Assembly: GCA_003996215.1 (NCBI GenBank)
Contig: QJPP01007241.1
Location: forward strand, 930,001-994,000
Length of the DNA: 64,000 bases
Reading direction: 5' to 3'
From: Jaltomata sinuosa
Taxonomy: Eukaryota > Streptophyta > Magnoliopsida > Solanales > Solanaceae
Made by a program: the position numbers and the translations under genes. Shown one piece after another: positions 32,059-43,673 of the stretch. A model generated the notes under the pieces. It had not been told where the DNA came from and searched no databases. It worked only from the letters and a program-made list of their open reading frames with translations. The stretch's first letter is position 1. Every line of letters starts with the position of its first letter.

Positions 32059-33165
32059 TTTGTCTAATAAAGCCTCTAACTCAAAAAACAGAATAGTCTA
32101 TTGGGACAAGGCTTTGGGCTACCTTTATACTTTAATAATGACTAAAATAAACTAATTCAACTGACTGGAGTCTCTAAAAGCAAAGAGGCCTCACCAAAAT
32201 TGAAGCTGAGAAAATCTAGGGATACGCTTATTGTTGAGCCTGTGTAACTGAATCCGCATAATAAAATGTTGCATCGTCAAATGACGTTAATACATGGTAT
32301 GTACTTGTTACATGAGTAGAAAACAAAGATAATATAATTGATCACTGAAGAACAACGTCGATATGAAAATAACATAAAATAATGACTGAAGTATAAGATA
32401 CCTGAAGTGAGCAAGACATAAGTATGCAATAAATAATAAAACACTTTATAACTGAAAAAGCTGTATAATAATAGAATTATCGAAAATAACTTTAATTTTA
32501 CTTGGGGAGTTTCTCTTAACTGATGTCATCTCATGATGCTCGAATGTCCTGCCCACGTTGGTAGAGCCATCCTATATCTTATTGGGGTATAGGGCAAAAC
32601 TTAACGTATGAATTCAAATTGAGTCGTTTTTGGGCTAAAAAGAAGTCGTCCGACTTGCGGAATGATCTTATCCTACTTGAACCTTGAACGTAGTTTTAGG
32701 GCTTGAGTTACTTGAACCTTTACCCATTTTTGTGATAAATAGTTCTCCCAAAATAATATATATGCGCATAGCTATCAATGTCCCATTTTAAGGAAAAAAC
32801 TGAAAATACTTTACTTTGAGTCTTTACTCAATGCTTAACTTCTTTAAACTGAAAACATTCAAACTAAAAATATTTTTTCATTTTTTCATTTTGATTGATT
32901 GAATTTTTTGGAAAGTATTTTTCGTAGAAAAATAATCAATTTTAGTAAAATGATTTTTTCAATGAAAGTAGGAAAAATAATTTTTATAAATAATAAGTGA
33001 CGTTTTAAGTTTAGCGTCTCCCTCCATCTTTCAACACACCTTATTAATTTTTACTCTTATCCCGTTAGCTCTCATCTCCGCCACCCCCACACTCCTATAT
33101 CCTCACCTCCACATCTCATACATAATATTTATTTAGATTATATACAAATAATTTTAAAAATAATA
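32059..33165. other. Continuation of older LTR, then AT-rich DNA
   Basis: Up to about 32790 the sequence (for example cctgcccacgttggtagagc) looks like transposon DNA continuing from 29706. After that it is AT-rich without recognisable features. No gene is supported. Confidence 0.35.
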
Positions 33166-33411
33166 CTCCCTCTGTTTCAATTTGTTTGACCTACTTTTTA
33201 TTTTAGTCCGTTTAAAAAAGATTGACCATTTCTCTTTTTAGTAATTTTTTAATTTCAATTTTCCACGTGGCATGTTTAAGACCACAAGATTAAAAGATAT
33301 TTTGGTACATTTCATATATCTTTAATTTAAGACCACAAGATTCAAAAGTCTTTTTTATTTTTTAAATTTCGTGTCAAATTAAAATAGATCAATTAATTTA
33401 AAACAGAGGGA
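33166..33411. mobile_element. Stowaway-like MITE
   Basis: Starts ctccctctgtttcaatttg after TA and ends aaaacagagggaa, an imperfect inverted terminus. Internal cacgtggcatgtttaagacc and the repeated aagaccacaagatt segment are visible. Non-coding. Confidence 0.7.
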
Positions 33412-34492
33412 ATGTACTTGATCGAACGAGGGAGATTTGATTTCGTACAAGGTCCTCGCAATAGAAAGAAGTAGTCGTCATTTGAAAGTAAATGTTCTTC
33501 TCCTGTTTTATTTCTTCCACCGTTTTTGTATTAGTAGTAAAAAAATATAGAGTACTTTAATTGATTATTGACCAATGAAAAATATGGAAGAATTTTTAAA
33601 AAAAAAAATATATAGGCATTGAGAAAAGAACATGTTTGCAAAATCTAATAGATAACAATTTTCTTAACATTTAATTCATAGCAATTTTCCCTTTAAATAC
33701 ACAAATACCTATATTTTTGAATTACTTCGAGATCACTAAAATTGACTTTTTAGGTACGTTATGGAGTCTCCACTCCGTGTTAAAAGCTCTTTAAATAGCA
33801 TAAACATTAAAAATCTTCAATTCAACTAAAATATTAGTTTTTTTTTTTTATAATTTTTTTTACTTATTTATCAAACACAATTTTTTTTCTTCATGCCTAA
33901 CACACCCTAGATAACAAAACTCAACTAATAATATAGTGAGATGAAAGAGATTTTATTTAAATATCTCAATTTTAAATATATATTCCCTCTATATCAATTT
34001 ATGTGGTACAATTTAAATTTTAAAAATCAAATCGTTTAATTTTAATCTTGAATTCAGGCATAAAATTTATAAATTTTTTGACATAAAATTTATATATTTA
34101 AAAATTATATAAAAATATTATAAAATATAATAATTGATAATTTAAATATTTAAATATATAAAAAGTTATAATAAAAAGTAATTTAGTTAAATTTCAAAAT
34201 TCAAAATTATCATATAAATCGATACGAAAGGATATATAAAATTTCTAGTTGTAAACGGATATCAAATGATTATTAAAAAAAATGAAGATAACATGAAGAA
34301 GCTCAATTGGTGCATTGTTGTAGAAAACTCGTGGCACCTTTTAAATTTTGACAAACTTATTTGAATCTCAAAATTTGAAAGGTGTCGCCACATAAATTAA
34401 GATAGAAAAATATAATTTTTTTTGTTATAAACGAATATCAAATGATTATTTTTTTTAAAGAAAGATAACATGAAGAAGCTCAATTGGTGCAT

Positions 34493-35342
34493 TACTACTA
34501 TATACAAGAGGCTTGGCAGGCAGCTGACGGTTATCTTGCCAGCTTGCCGATCAAACATCTTTTTGATATTTATTCTTCATTTTAATTTATTTATCTTATT
34601 TTTTAATTTATTATATATTTAAAAATTACATAAAATTTACTATAAATTACAATAATTAACAGCTTAAAATATTTGAAAGACATAATAAAAATTTGGCTGA
34701 CTCTCGAGATTCTATTGGTGCCACATAAATTGAGACAGAGTAAGTAACATATATTATTTAAAATAAAGTAAAAAATATCATAAATCACAATAAATGATTT
34801 ATAAAAAAATTGATTTAACTCTCCAAAATCTATTAATGTTACATAAATTGGGACAGAGGGAGTGACATATATTATTTGAAAATTACGTAGAAAGTACTAT
34901 AAATCACAGTGATTAACAACTTAAAATATGTAAAGCTATATAAAAATTTGATTGACTCTCCAAATTCCATCAGTGTCACATAAATCGGGACAGAGAGAAT
35001 ATCATATATTATTTTAAAATTATGTAAAAGTATTATAAAATCACAATAATTAACAACTTAAAATATTTAAAAATCATACAAAAATCTAAAAACTATATAA
35101 GAAATTTGGTTAACTCTCCAAATTTCATTAATTAGTGCCACATAAATTGGGATGACGAAAGTGACATATATTATCTAAAGATTATTTAAAAAATATTATA
35201 AATCACAATAACTAAAAACTTAGAATATTTAAAAACCATACAAAATAAATTAATTGACTCTCCAAATTTCATATATGTCACATAAATTGAGACAAAAAAA
35301 AGTATATATTGGACTCGTGCAAGCACGAAGTCTTATATCTAG
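34493..35342 (+). mobile_element. Non-autonomous Helitron B with inferred empty site
   Basis: The 3' end has hairpin TCGTGCaaGCACGA (35315-35328) and ends CTAG (35339-35342) followed by T. The host sequence on the left (ctcaattggtgca) and right (ttgttttagaaaactcgtgg) matches a nearby unoccupied copy at 34299-34335 (tcaattggtgcattgttgta then gaaaactcgtgg). This places the insertion between A and T with no target duplication, as for Helitrons. The inferred 5' end is ttactactatatacaag, so the canonical TC is not kept. It contains a tandem array and no ORF of note. Confidence 0.7.
34720..35295. repeat. Minisatellite-like array inside Helitron B
   Basis: Five units start with acataaattgagaca/acataaattgggaca-like sequence at about 34722, 34841, 34978, 35139 and 35280, giving periods of about 118, 137, 161 and 140 bp. 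Each contains tgacatatattat, ataaatcacaataat and gactctccaaatttcat-like segments. The same ataaatcacaataattaac core occurs, inverted, inside Helitron A. Confidence 0.7.
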
Positions 35343-35495
35343 TTGTTTTAGAAAACTCGTGGCACCTTTTAAATTTTGACAAATTTATTTGAATCTCAAA
35401 ATTTAAAAGACGTCACGTAAATGTAGATAAGAAAATATAAAATTTCTTGTTATAAACTGGTATCAAATGATTATTTTTTATTTTATAAAAAGATA

Positions 35496-35748
35496 CTTCC
35501 TTCGTTCAACTTTACTTGTCACTTATTTCTATTTTTAATTTTTATTTGTCAATTTTGATATATCAAGAAAAGACAATTTTTTTTTTGTTTTACTTTTAAT
35601 ATTAATTACTTATTTTTAAAATTATTTTTCAAGATTTAATATTAATATTAATTAATAAAAATATTGTGATAAAATCGTTATATTAATTTTTTTTTTAATA
35701 GAAGTACCCGATCAAAAAGTAATAATAAGTAAAATTAAATGAAGGGAG
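35496..35748. mobile_element. Stowaway-like MITE upstream of the cupin gene
   Basis: The ends cttccttcgttcaacttta and taaattgaacgaaggg-type right end (aattaaatgaagggag) are flanked by TA at 35494-35495 and 35749-35750. Non-coding, AT-rich interior. Confidence 0.6.
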
Positions 35749-35750
35749 TA

Positions 35751-36034
35751 ACATGAAGAAGAGCTCAATTGGTGGCAACATTTCCAAATTTTTGCTTACA
35801 AAATGTGAAAGAAGCGACTTTTTTTTTGTCTTGGGCTAAAACAAGATTTATCTCACATTAACTCTCAAACTCAACTCTGTCTACACCACAATATGCCACC
35901 AAATCCTTCAATTCTTGCATGTATGCCACCTGTTCACCTAAACCCCTTCTCTTTCCTCTACATAAACTCCTTCAAATCCCCTTCCATTTCCCAAACACCA
36001 TTTGAGAAAGCAAAAAAAAAAAACAATCTTTTTA
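35751..36034 (+). promoter_or_regulatory. Putative promoter of the vicilin-like gene
   Basis: An RY-type motif TGCATG lies at 35916-35921 and an E-box CACCTG at 35927-35932. A TATA-like tacataaa is at 35959-35966, about 70 bases before the start codon. RY and E-box pairs are typical of seed-storage protein promoters bound by B3 and bZIP/bHLH factors. The arrangement is suggestive only; the start site is not known. Confidence 0.4.
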
Positions 36035-39000
36035 ATGGGAAATTACAAGAATGTCCTTGTGATCTTATGGCTACTTGTGGTAGCCTTTGTTGGTGCTTAT
36101 GAAGTTGAAGAAGAAGTGGGAGGAGAAGGGGAAGGGTTGTTTTTGTTGCATGATTCAAAGGAGGTAGTGAGGACTGATTTTGGAGTAATGAGAGTTGTGA
36201 GGAAGAGTGGATTTGGTGGTGGTGGGGTTTCTATATTTCAAAGTCCAATGCATATTGGTTTTATCACTATGGAACCTAATAGTCTTTTCATACCTCAGTA
36301 TCTTGATTCTCATCTTACAATCTTTGTACGCAGAGGTAAGTAAAGTTTTCAACTTTTTTTTTTCTTGGTTTTGTTCTTATGGTTCTTGTATAGTAAAAAA
36401 GGAGCAATCCTATGTACTCATGTTAGTTGGTTGGCTATCTGAATTTTCAATCTTGGGAAATTATAGTAGTCATGTTAGTTGGCTATCTGTATTTTCACAT
36501 GTTCTATTTCTTGAAAAATAACATGAGGTAAAGTTTTTAGTTTTTTCTTGGTTTTGTTCTTATGGTTCTTCTGTAAAAAAGGAGCAATCTTGTGCACTCA
36601 TGAACTGGCAAATTCAAGATTTAGTTTTGGTTCTCTATTTTTTTGGGAAATTATAGTAGTTTAGTTAGTTGGCTATCTGTATTTTCACATGTTCCATATC
36701 TTGAAAAACATGAGGTGAAGTTTTCAGCTTTTTCTTGGTTTTGTTCTTATGGTTCTTGTATAAAAAAGGAGCAATCTTGTGTACTCATGAGCTGACAAAT
36801 TCAACATTTAGTTTTGGTTCTCAATTCTTTTGGGAAATTATAGTACTAGTTCATTTAGTTGGCTATCTGAATTTTCACTGCGTTTTGAGGTTTGCCCACT
36901 TTTTTGCACCTTTGGTGACTCGAACTCTCGACTTTACGGGTTGGAGGGGAGGGTGATTAGTGTCCCTCATCACCACTTTTTTGCTCCTTTGGTGATTCGA
37001 GTCTTTATGGGTTGGAGGGGAGGGTGATTAGTGTCCCTCATCACCACTTTTTTGCTCCTTTGGTGACTCGAACTCTCGACTTTACGGGTTGGAGGGGAGG
37101 GTGATTAGTGTCCCTCATCACCACTTTTTGCTCCTTTGGTGACTCGAACTCACAACTTTACGAGTTGGAGGGGAGGGTGATTAGTGTCTGAGCAACCCCT
37201 CGTCACCCCTTGTGTTTCACTTCCCATCCCCAGTTTATAATTACAAAAGATTCTTGGAAAACATGAGATCAAAATTTGAATTTTCACTTATGTTCATGAT
37301 TTGATTTTCACATATATATGGTCTAAATAAAAAAACATGTACACATATCCCTCTGGCAAATGATCAGACTACATTGGGTTTATTTTACTCGATTTTATCT
37401 TGCATTTATGTAATAATAGTAGGTCGTTTTCACGGTTTGAACGCGTGATGTGCTTGTAACATGACAATGGCCTCTCTTAAATAGAGGGTTTTTCATTGTT
37501 CTTGTAAGATTGTTTTTAATGAAAAAAAAAAAATTGTTGGAGAATTGAATTATGTTTGTTGAGGCTGCCAGGGGAAACAAGAATTGGGCATATCTACAAG
37601 GATGACTTCACCGAAAGGCGATTGAAGGAAGGAGATGTATACAGTATTCGTGCTGGATCTGCTTTTTATCTGGTTAATCCAGCTGAGGGACAAAGACTTC
37701 ATATCATTTGCAGCATTAGCACATCCAGCAGCTTAGGATTGCATGGTTTTCAGGTACCCTTTTTTGCAATTTCTTGTTAAAAATATTGGATCTTTTGATG
37801 AGTAGATATTACTATCTTTAGACTGTTGAATTGGTGAGTTGCAATTGACAATTATTTTTTTGCAGTCTTTCTTCATTGGTGGTGGAATCTATCCAACATC
37901 TGTTCTTAGTGGATTTGACTCCTTGACATTATCAACAGCATTCAATGTAAGTGATAACTTTTAAGTAGAGTTTACTGTTACCAGGGTTCCAAATATGTAA
38001 AAATTCACTAAAAACTAAATACTCCCCCGTTTCAATTTGTTTGCGTTGTTTTGACTTGGCACAAAATTTAAGAAAATAGAGTAGACTTTTGAATCTTCTA
38101 ATTCTAAATTAGACACACGTAGAATGTACCAAAATGTTCTTAATTTCTAAATTAGACACACGTAGAATGTACCAAAATGTTCTTAATTCGTGTGGTGAGA
38201 AAGACACATTTTTTTTGAAATGGACTAAAAGGAAAGTAAGACGTACAAATTGGACGGAGAGAGTAATAGGTATGAGCCCATAGTTTTATGTTTTATAGTA
38301 GATTTATTTATCAAAGGAATAGAAGTAGTTAATTTCAAGATTTGTGACAAATGACAGGTATCATCAGAAGAAGTGAGTGAGATCTTGACAAGGCAATTTT
38401 CTGGTGCAATTGTACCTCTAAACACTACTACTCATTCTCCTACACCAAGCATATGGGCCAATTTCTTGAATCTTGAACATCACCAGAGACATGATCACCT
38501 AAAGAGAATAGTGCATTTGGAGGAAGAAGCTAACTTAGAAGATGACGACGAAAAGGAGCAGCAACCAACATGGTCTTTGAGGAAGTTCTTGAATAATCTC
38601 TTTGGTGATGAAGGAAACAAGAGAGACAGGAAACGAGGCGATGAAGGACATCGAGGCAGGGGCAAAGGTCCAGATTCTTACAACCTGTTTGATAGTAAGC
38701 CAGATTACAAGAATGATTATGGATGGAGCTTGGCCTTGGATCAATCTGAGTATTCTCCATTGAAACACTCCGACATTGGCGTCTACCTCGTCAATCTCTC
38801 AGCGGTAACTCACCTAACACCATACACCATTCTTTATAAAATATGATGTTTGATCCATGTTTATTGTCCTCACAAGGTTAATATTGCTAGTTTCACGTGT
38901 GATCGCTAAACTTTATCCACTATAGCATCTATGATCACTAAACTTTACGCACTATACTGCCTGTGTGATCATTAAACATCCACTATAGCTTGTGATCACT

Positions 39001-39858
39001 GAACTAGACCTTACCTTATTCACTATAACCTATTGCATGTACAATTGATCTCTTTCCTTTGGAAAATTATACTGCACGAACGAAAAGGAACAATTTTTTT
39101 GTGTGTGTAACTAGCTATTTGAATCTCTCTCAGATAAGAGAGCTTTATGTTTAGTGGTAATGTAGTGGTAAAGGGTTCAAAACGTTGCTTTAGGTCATGA
39201 GTTTGAATCCTAGATGCCACATTGTTGAATTTCCTCTAGGCGCGATTTTGCTATTTTTGTTGGGATTTCTGAATTAAGCTTTAAGATTGCAGTCTTTACA
39301 TATAGTACTACTATGTTTTTTTTCATGTAGGGAGCTATGATGGCACCACACATTAATCCAACAGCAACAGAGTACGGAATAGTGCTAAGAGGAAGTGGCA
39401 GCATCCAAATCGTGTATCCAAACGGGACACTAGCAATGAACGCTATAGTAAACGAAGGAGACGTATTCTGGGTGCCAAGATACTTCCCCTTCTGTCAAAT
39501 CGCATCAAGAACCGGACCCTTTGAGTTCTTCGGATTCACAACGACAGCAAAGAAGAACATGCCACAGTTCCTGGTTGGTCGGAATTCGATACTACAAAGC
39601 ATGAGAGGACCTGAATTTGCAACTGCATTTGGTGTTAGTGAAGAGAGGTTTAGGAGGATTTTGGATGCTCAACGTGAGGCGGTAATTTTGCCGTCAGCGT
39701 CAGTCGCTCCCACGGAGCCGATCGATCCGAGGGGGAAGGAGGAAGAAGAGGAGGGGGAAAGAGGAGAGAAGGGAAAAGAGAAGGAGAAAGGTGTGGTGAT
39801 GAAGATACCAAAAGTGATTAAGAGCTTAGGCAATGACATGATCATGGGATTTGCTTAG
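36035..39858 (+). CDS. Vicilin-like seed storage protein (double cupin, At2g28490 type)
   Basis: Five exons, 36035-36335, 37572-37753, 37866-37946, 38358-38804 and 39331-39858, give 512 residues with all phases intact. The start MGNYKNVLVILWLLVVAFVGA is a signal peptide, followed by a short acidic segment. The first cupin domain spans about residues 35-190 (MHIGFITMEPNSLFIPQYLD, RRLKEGDVYSIRAGSAFYLV, EGQRLHIICSI). A charged linker follows (EEEANLEDDDEKEQQ, RKRGDEGHRGRGKG). The second cupin domain is at about 310-440 (DIGVYLVNLSAGAMMAPHIN, NEGDVFWVPRYFPFCQIAS). Lys/Glu-rich sequence lies near the end. Such 7S-globulin-like proteins enter the secretory pathway and are stored in seed vacuoles; a purely storage role is inferred. 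Poly(A)-like aataag is near 39929. Introns 1 and 3 hold tandem repeats and a MITE. It looks complete. Confidence 0.93.
36340..36890 (+). repeat. Three-copy tandem repeat (about 185 bp) in intron 1 of the cupin gene
   Basis: The phrase ttcttggttttgttcttatg recurs near 36364, 36546 and 36732. It is followed each time by a ggttctt..aaaaaaggagcaatc segment and a gttggctatctg segment. Copies differ by small indels. Confidence 0.8.
36899..37200 (+). repeat. Four-copy tandem repeat (about 75 bp) in intron 1 of the cupin gene
   Basis: Units with ctttggtgactcgaactctc, ggttggaggggagggtgatt and agtgtccctcatcaccac recur with starts near 36911, 36988, 37059 and 37135 (periods 71-77). The second lacks a few bases and the fourth is altered at cacaactttacgag. 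The gactcgaact stretch resembles a tRNA/SINE B box, so a SINE piece may be the seed of the array. Confidence 0.75.
38022..38263. mobile_element. Stowaway-like MITE in cupin gene intron 3
   Basis: Ends ctcccccgtttcaatttgtt and caaattggacggagagag, followed by TA at 38264-38265. The interior has a 42-bp duplication (attagacacacgtagaatgt twice, near 38108 and 38152). It lies in the intron between exons 3 and 4. Confidence 0.75.
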
Positions 39859-40282
39859 GATTTTTATTTTTGAAGCTTTTTGTTTATCATCTTGTATGTG
39901 TTGTTGCTTTTGTCTCCGTCTTTTTTGTGAATAAGAACATCAAATTAGTTTTTCTCCTTTTGTATCTTTGTTTATTACTTGTCCTGTTTCATTTGTCTTT
40001 TTTCCTCTGAATTTTAGACAGATGCAAGACATGCAATTTTTCAAACTGCTGCAGTTTTGAGGTTCAGACAGTGTGAAGAAAAACAATAATTCTACGCTGT
40101 AATAACACAAGCAGAAAAGTTTTTAAAAGCCCTTTGATCTCTTTATTTGTCTTTCATCCCCTAATAAGCGAGGCTCGCTCTTTACTAATTAAAAAAAGCT
40201 AAAATTTTATAAATAGTTAAGGTTTAGACTTAATTGGGGTCTAAGTCAGCGAATATACATATACGACATCAACAACGAAATA
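39859..40282. other. 3' flank of the cupin gene
   Basis: Contains the probable 3' UTR and poly(A) region of the cupin gene up to about 40000. No other feature recognised. Confidence 0.4.
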
Positions 40283-40474
40283 TTCTCTCCATTTTAATTT
40301 GTTTGGTCTATTTTGATTCGGGCACGGAATTTAAGAAAATAAGAAAGATTTTCAATCTTGTGGTTAATAATTAAAGATATGTCAAATGTATCAAAATGTC
40401 CTTTAATCTTGTTGTCTTAAACAGTCAAGAATATTCTTTTTGAATGTCGATCAAATAAATTGAAACGGAGGGAG
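40283..40474. mobile_element. Stowaway-like MITE
   Basis: Ends ttctctccattttaatttg and aaattgaaacggagggag with TA on both sides (40281-40282, 40475-40476). Same family as the copies at 29336, 33166 and 38022. Confidence 0.65.
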
Positions 40475-40512
40475 TAATAAGTATTTACCCCTTCGGTACC
40501 TTCTGTACCGTA

Positions 40513-40708
40513 CATGGAATTTATAGATAATTTAAGACCCGGGCCCAATGTATTTGTTCCGTTCTAAAATAAGTGGTGTTTTTAATTTACGCACATCGTT
40601 AAAAAATGAGCATGGAATTTATAGATAATTTAAGACCCGGGCCCAATGTATTTGTTCCGTTTTAAAATAAGTGGTGTTATTAATTTACGCACATCGTTTA
40701 AAAATTAG
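40513..40708. repeat. 98-bp direct tandem duplication
   Basis: Two adjacent copies start catggaatttatagataatt at 40513 and 40611, both continuing agacccgggcccaatgta and aataagtggtgtt. They differ at only a few positions. Confidence 0.85.
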
Positions 40709-42299
40709 TCATTTTTAGAAAGTAAATATATTTTTACTTAACTTATCCTTAAAAAATATCTTTAAAAAGATATAGCTCTTTATTAGTTTCTTGATTATGT
40801 AAAATTTTATTAATTTAAAGAAGGTTAATTGAAAGAATGTCATAAATGTCTTATTATTATCTAAAAGACCAATTATTTTGAAACAAAATGGAACTGAGGA
40901 GTATCAATTACGGAAGCATTTATTTTTTAAGTTTTAAAGCACTCGTGACCTAATATTTCATACGAAGATAATGACATAAATTTATTAGGATCCGAAAATT
41001 ATTTGCTTGTTAAATTGAGTTGCATTTTATAACTAGTGAAGTGGTCCGCGCTTCGGAGGCCCCAAATTGAATTTTATAAAAAGATAAATACTTTTGTTCT
41101 TTTTTTGGTGAGAAAGAAAAACATAAAAGCTCTCATGTAATTTGGAACGATCTTATACTAATATAAATTATTCCCTTTTTTTTCCTCTTTGAGTTATAGG
41201 TTTGGCTCCAATAAATATTTTATCCAAGTGTAATAATAATAATAAAAATAAGTAAACGTAAAATATGCTATTCCTAACAAATATTGTTTTCTTTTATCTC
41301 CTATTCGTTCTCATAAACGCATAAGTAATAAATATTAAAATATGTGAAGTTGAAAAAGTTGAGTAGATGTACCGAGAGAAAAAACAAATAAATAAGAGAA
41401 ATAATTTCTTTTAAGAAATTGAAGAAAAAATAAATATGTTTTGATCTAAGATAGTTAATTATCATCTCAATTCTTCTACGCCACAACCTAATCAATACTG
41501 CATATGGATTAATATCTTTTTTTAGCTTTTCTGCATGAATTATAGGAGATTGAGTGATATAAAGTCATTTCTCAAATGTGATAAAATTGTGTGAGGAGAA
41601 TTTTTTGACAACAAAAATATTAAGGTACCAAAACTAGTTACCTAGTACAAGACATATATATCCACTTGTCAAAAAGACAAAAGAAATGAAAACAATATAT
41701 ACTAACTTTACACATATTAGGGACATATCCCTCAACAAAAATTTAACTTGAATATGCTTAAATTGCTATAACTAAATTATACATTAATATCACTAAAAAA
41801 AGTTATAAAGATGAAAGATGTGTGAGTTATATATGTGGAATTGAAAAAGATGAGTCGAATATACTTTTGTATTATCAAAAATAATTTGAATATGCCCTTT
41901 TTTCACTAATTGATGCACGTGTAATGCATGCGATGCACAAATAACGCACACATAATCTAATTTATATTAAATTTGTGAGTGACTTCTCTCTTTTTTCTCT
42001 TAATCAGACTAATTTTGATTTTAAGTACTATTTGTCAATCATTAATGTAATTATTTCCATGCCCTTGGTCATTTGCTTATATAAACAAATAGATATTACC
42101 TTGCTTTTTATTCTCCACCGTATAAAGAAAGTGATGGCAAGCATCTATATTTTAAGCTTTATATAAGCATAGACTCTTGAGAAACTTTACAGAATACGTT
42201 ATTTCTCTTACTCAGGCTACATATATACACCTTTAATAAATCGCACGATGTCATATTTTCGTCCTATAATTTCTTGATTATTTTTTCAATTCTTGTATC
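40709..42299. other. AT-rich intergenic DNA
   Basis: No gene recognised. Near 41033-41060 a possible Helitron 3' end on the minus strand is seen: a short stem (TCCG/CGGA) followed by CTAG then T. Confidence 0.35.
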
Positions 42300-43176
42300 G
42301 TGTGGATTCCGAATTATAGTAAATCCTAAGTTTTGGACTAAATATACGGGTAGACAGTGTTGGTGGTAGCTCCACGATGCGTATATCAAGGTATGTCAAG
42401 GACTCTTCTTTCTTTTTTTGGCACGATTCTTTGATTCTAACGATTATAACTTTATCGTGCTTTTGAGGAACTATTATAGAGCTTTTGATTTATTATGTTG
42501 TATTATTCCCCTCGTACTGTTATTCCTCGTCATGAGCTCATATTCAATAGTATTGACTCCGTGTAAAGTGGGGAAATAGTAACTTCATATATAATCTTGT
42601 TGATGGGCTGACTTGGGGCGAGCATATCTCCCAATATATAAAGAGCTAGAGGGTCTATTATATATCAAATTAAAGGTCTTTGAGCCTAATTTCTAGAACA
42701 TCAAATCGTTTGTCCATACGACGCCAGATTAAAAAGTTATGACCGTTTTATCATAGATTGTCTGAGAAAAATTGTGTGGGGCCAAAATTATCATAAAATT
42801 ATATTTTAACTTGGTTTGGATATAGTAACGGTGGTGGGTCCTTCTAAGAACTTGTTTAGTTTTGGATTTTGAAGCTTTTGTCATGGTAATCTTCTTTCTA
42901 TGATCCTCCCTCGTAATTCCACGTTCTAGCATCGTTTTTATAGAATTTTGAGTAATGAAGTGGTGTTTTGGATACCATGGTTTCGGACAACCCTTTTTCT
43001 CATCAAAAATTGGGTCATTATTATTGTATAGTCATGATATTAAAGTATTGGAGGAACTGGTGGGTTGGTGCACTTCTTCTCGAAGTCGCGTACGGCAGTT
43101 ATCGAATTGAACAACGTGAAATATACCTTGTTAGATTATTTCGGGAGCTCACTGCTCTTGTGTTTTCTCATCAAAG
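42300..43176. mobile_element. Decayed LTR-retrotransposon sequence
   Basis: Segments such as gagcatatctcccaatatat, catacgacgccagattaaaa and ggtggtgggtccttctaaga have the look of a gypsy LTR U3 region. No termini, primer site or coding sequence could be fixed. Confidence 0.35.
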
Positions 43177-43342
43177 TACTCCCTAGGTGTTTCCTAGGTG
43201 TTCATTGATCAGTTCGATTTGTTTTTGTGTATTATTAGTTAATTTAGCTTTATGAGTTTTCGTACTCCCTAGGTATTTCTTACGTGTTCATTGATCAATT
43301 TGGTTCATTTTACGTATTATTAGTTAGGCCAGGTTTATGAGT
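43177..43342. repeat. Two-copy tandem repeat (about 85 bp)
   Basis: Copies start tactccctaggtgtttcc near 43178 and tactccctaggtatttctta near 43264, with shared tgttcattgatca and ttatgagttttc segments. Confidence 0.7.
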
Positions 43343-43673
43343 TTTCAGTTTGTGAACATTCTAAATCGATAACTATATCAAACCAGTAACGAGTATTGGT
43401 TTTCGGTTAGTTGATCTTTTGCTTTCTTTTATTTTCATTTATTTATATATATTACTGTCTTTATTCATAAAAATTTACACGAATTATAAGCAAAAACAAA
43501 TATAAGTGAGTTGTAGTCATTTTTTTTTTAGTTAAGTAGCAAATTTGAATGCAATATCACTATAATAATTTTTCAAAAAAAGACAATCAATACATAATTT
43601 ATGTTGATGGGTAGAACTCTAACAAACATTTAAGAAAGAAAATAACACCACCAAAGCGATTATAAAACGTAAA

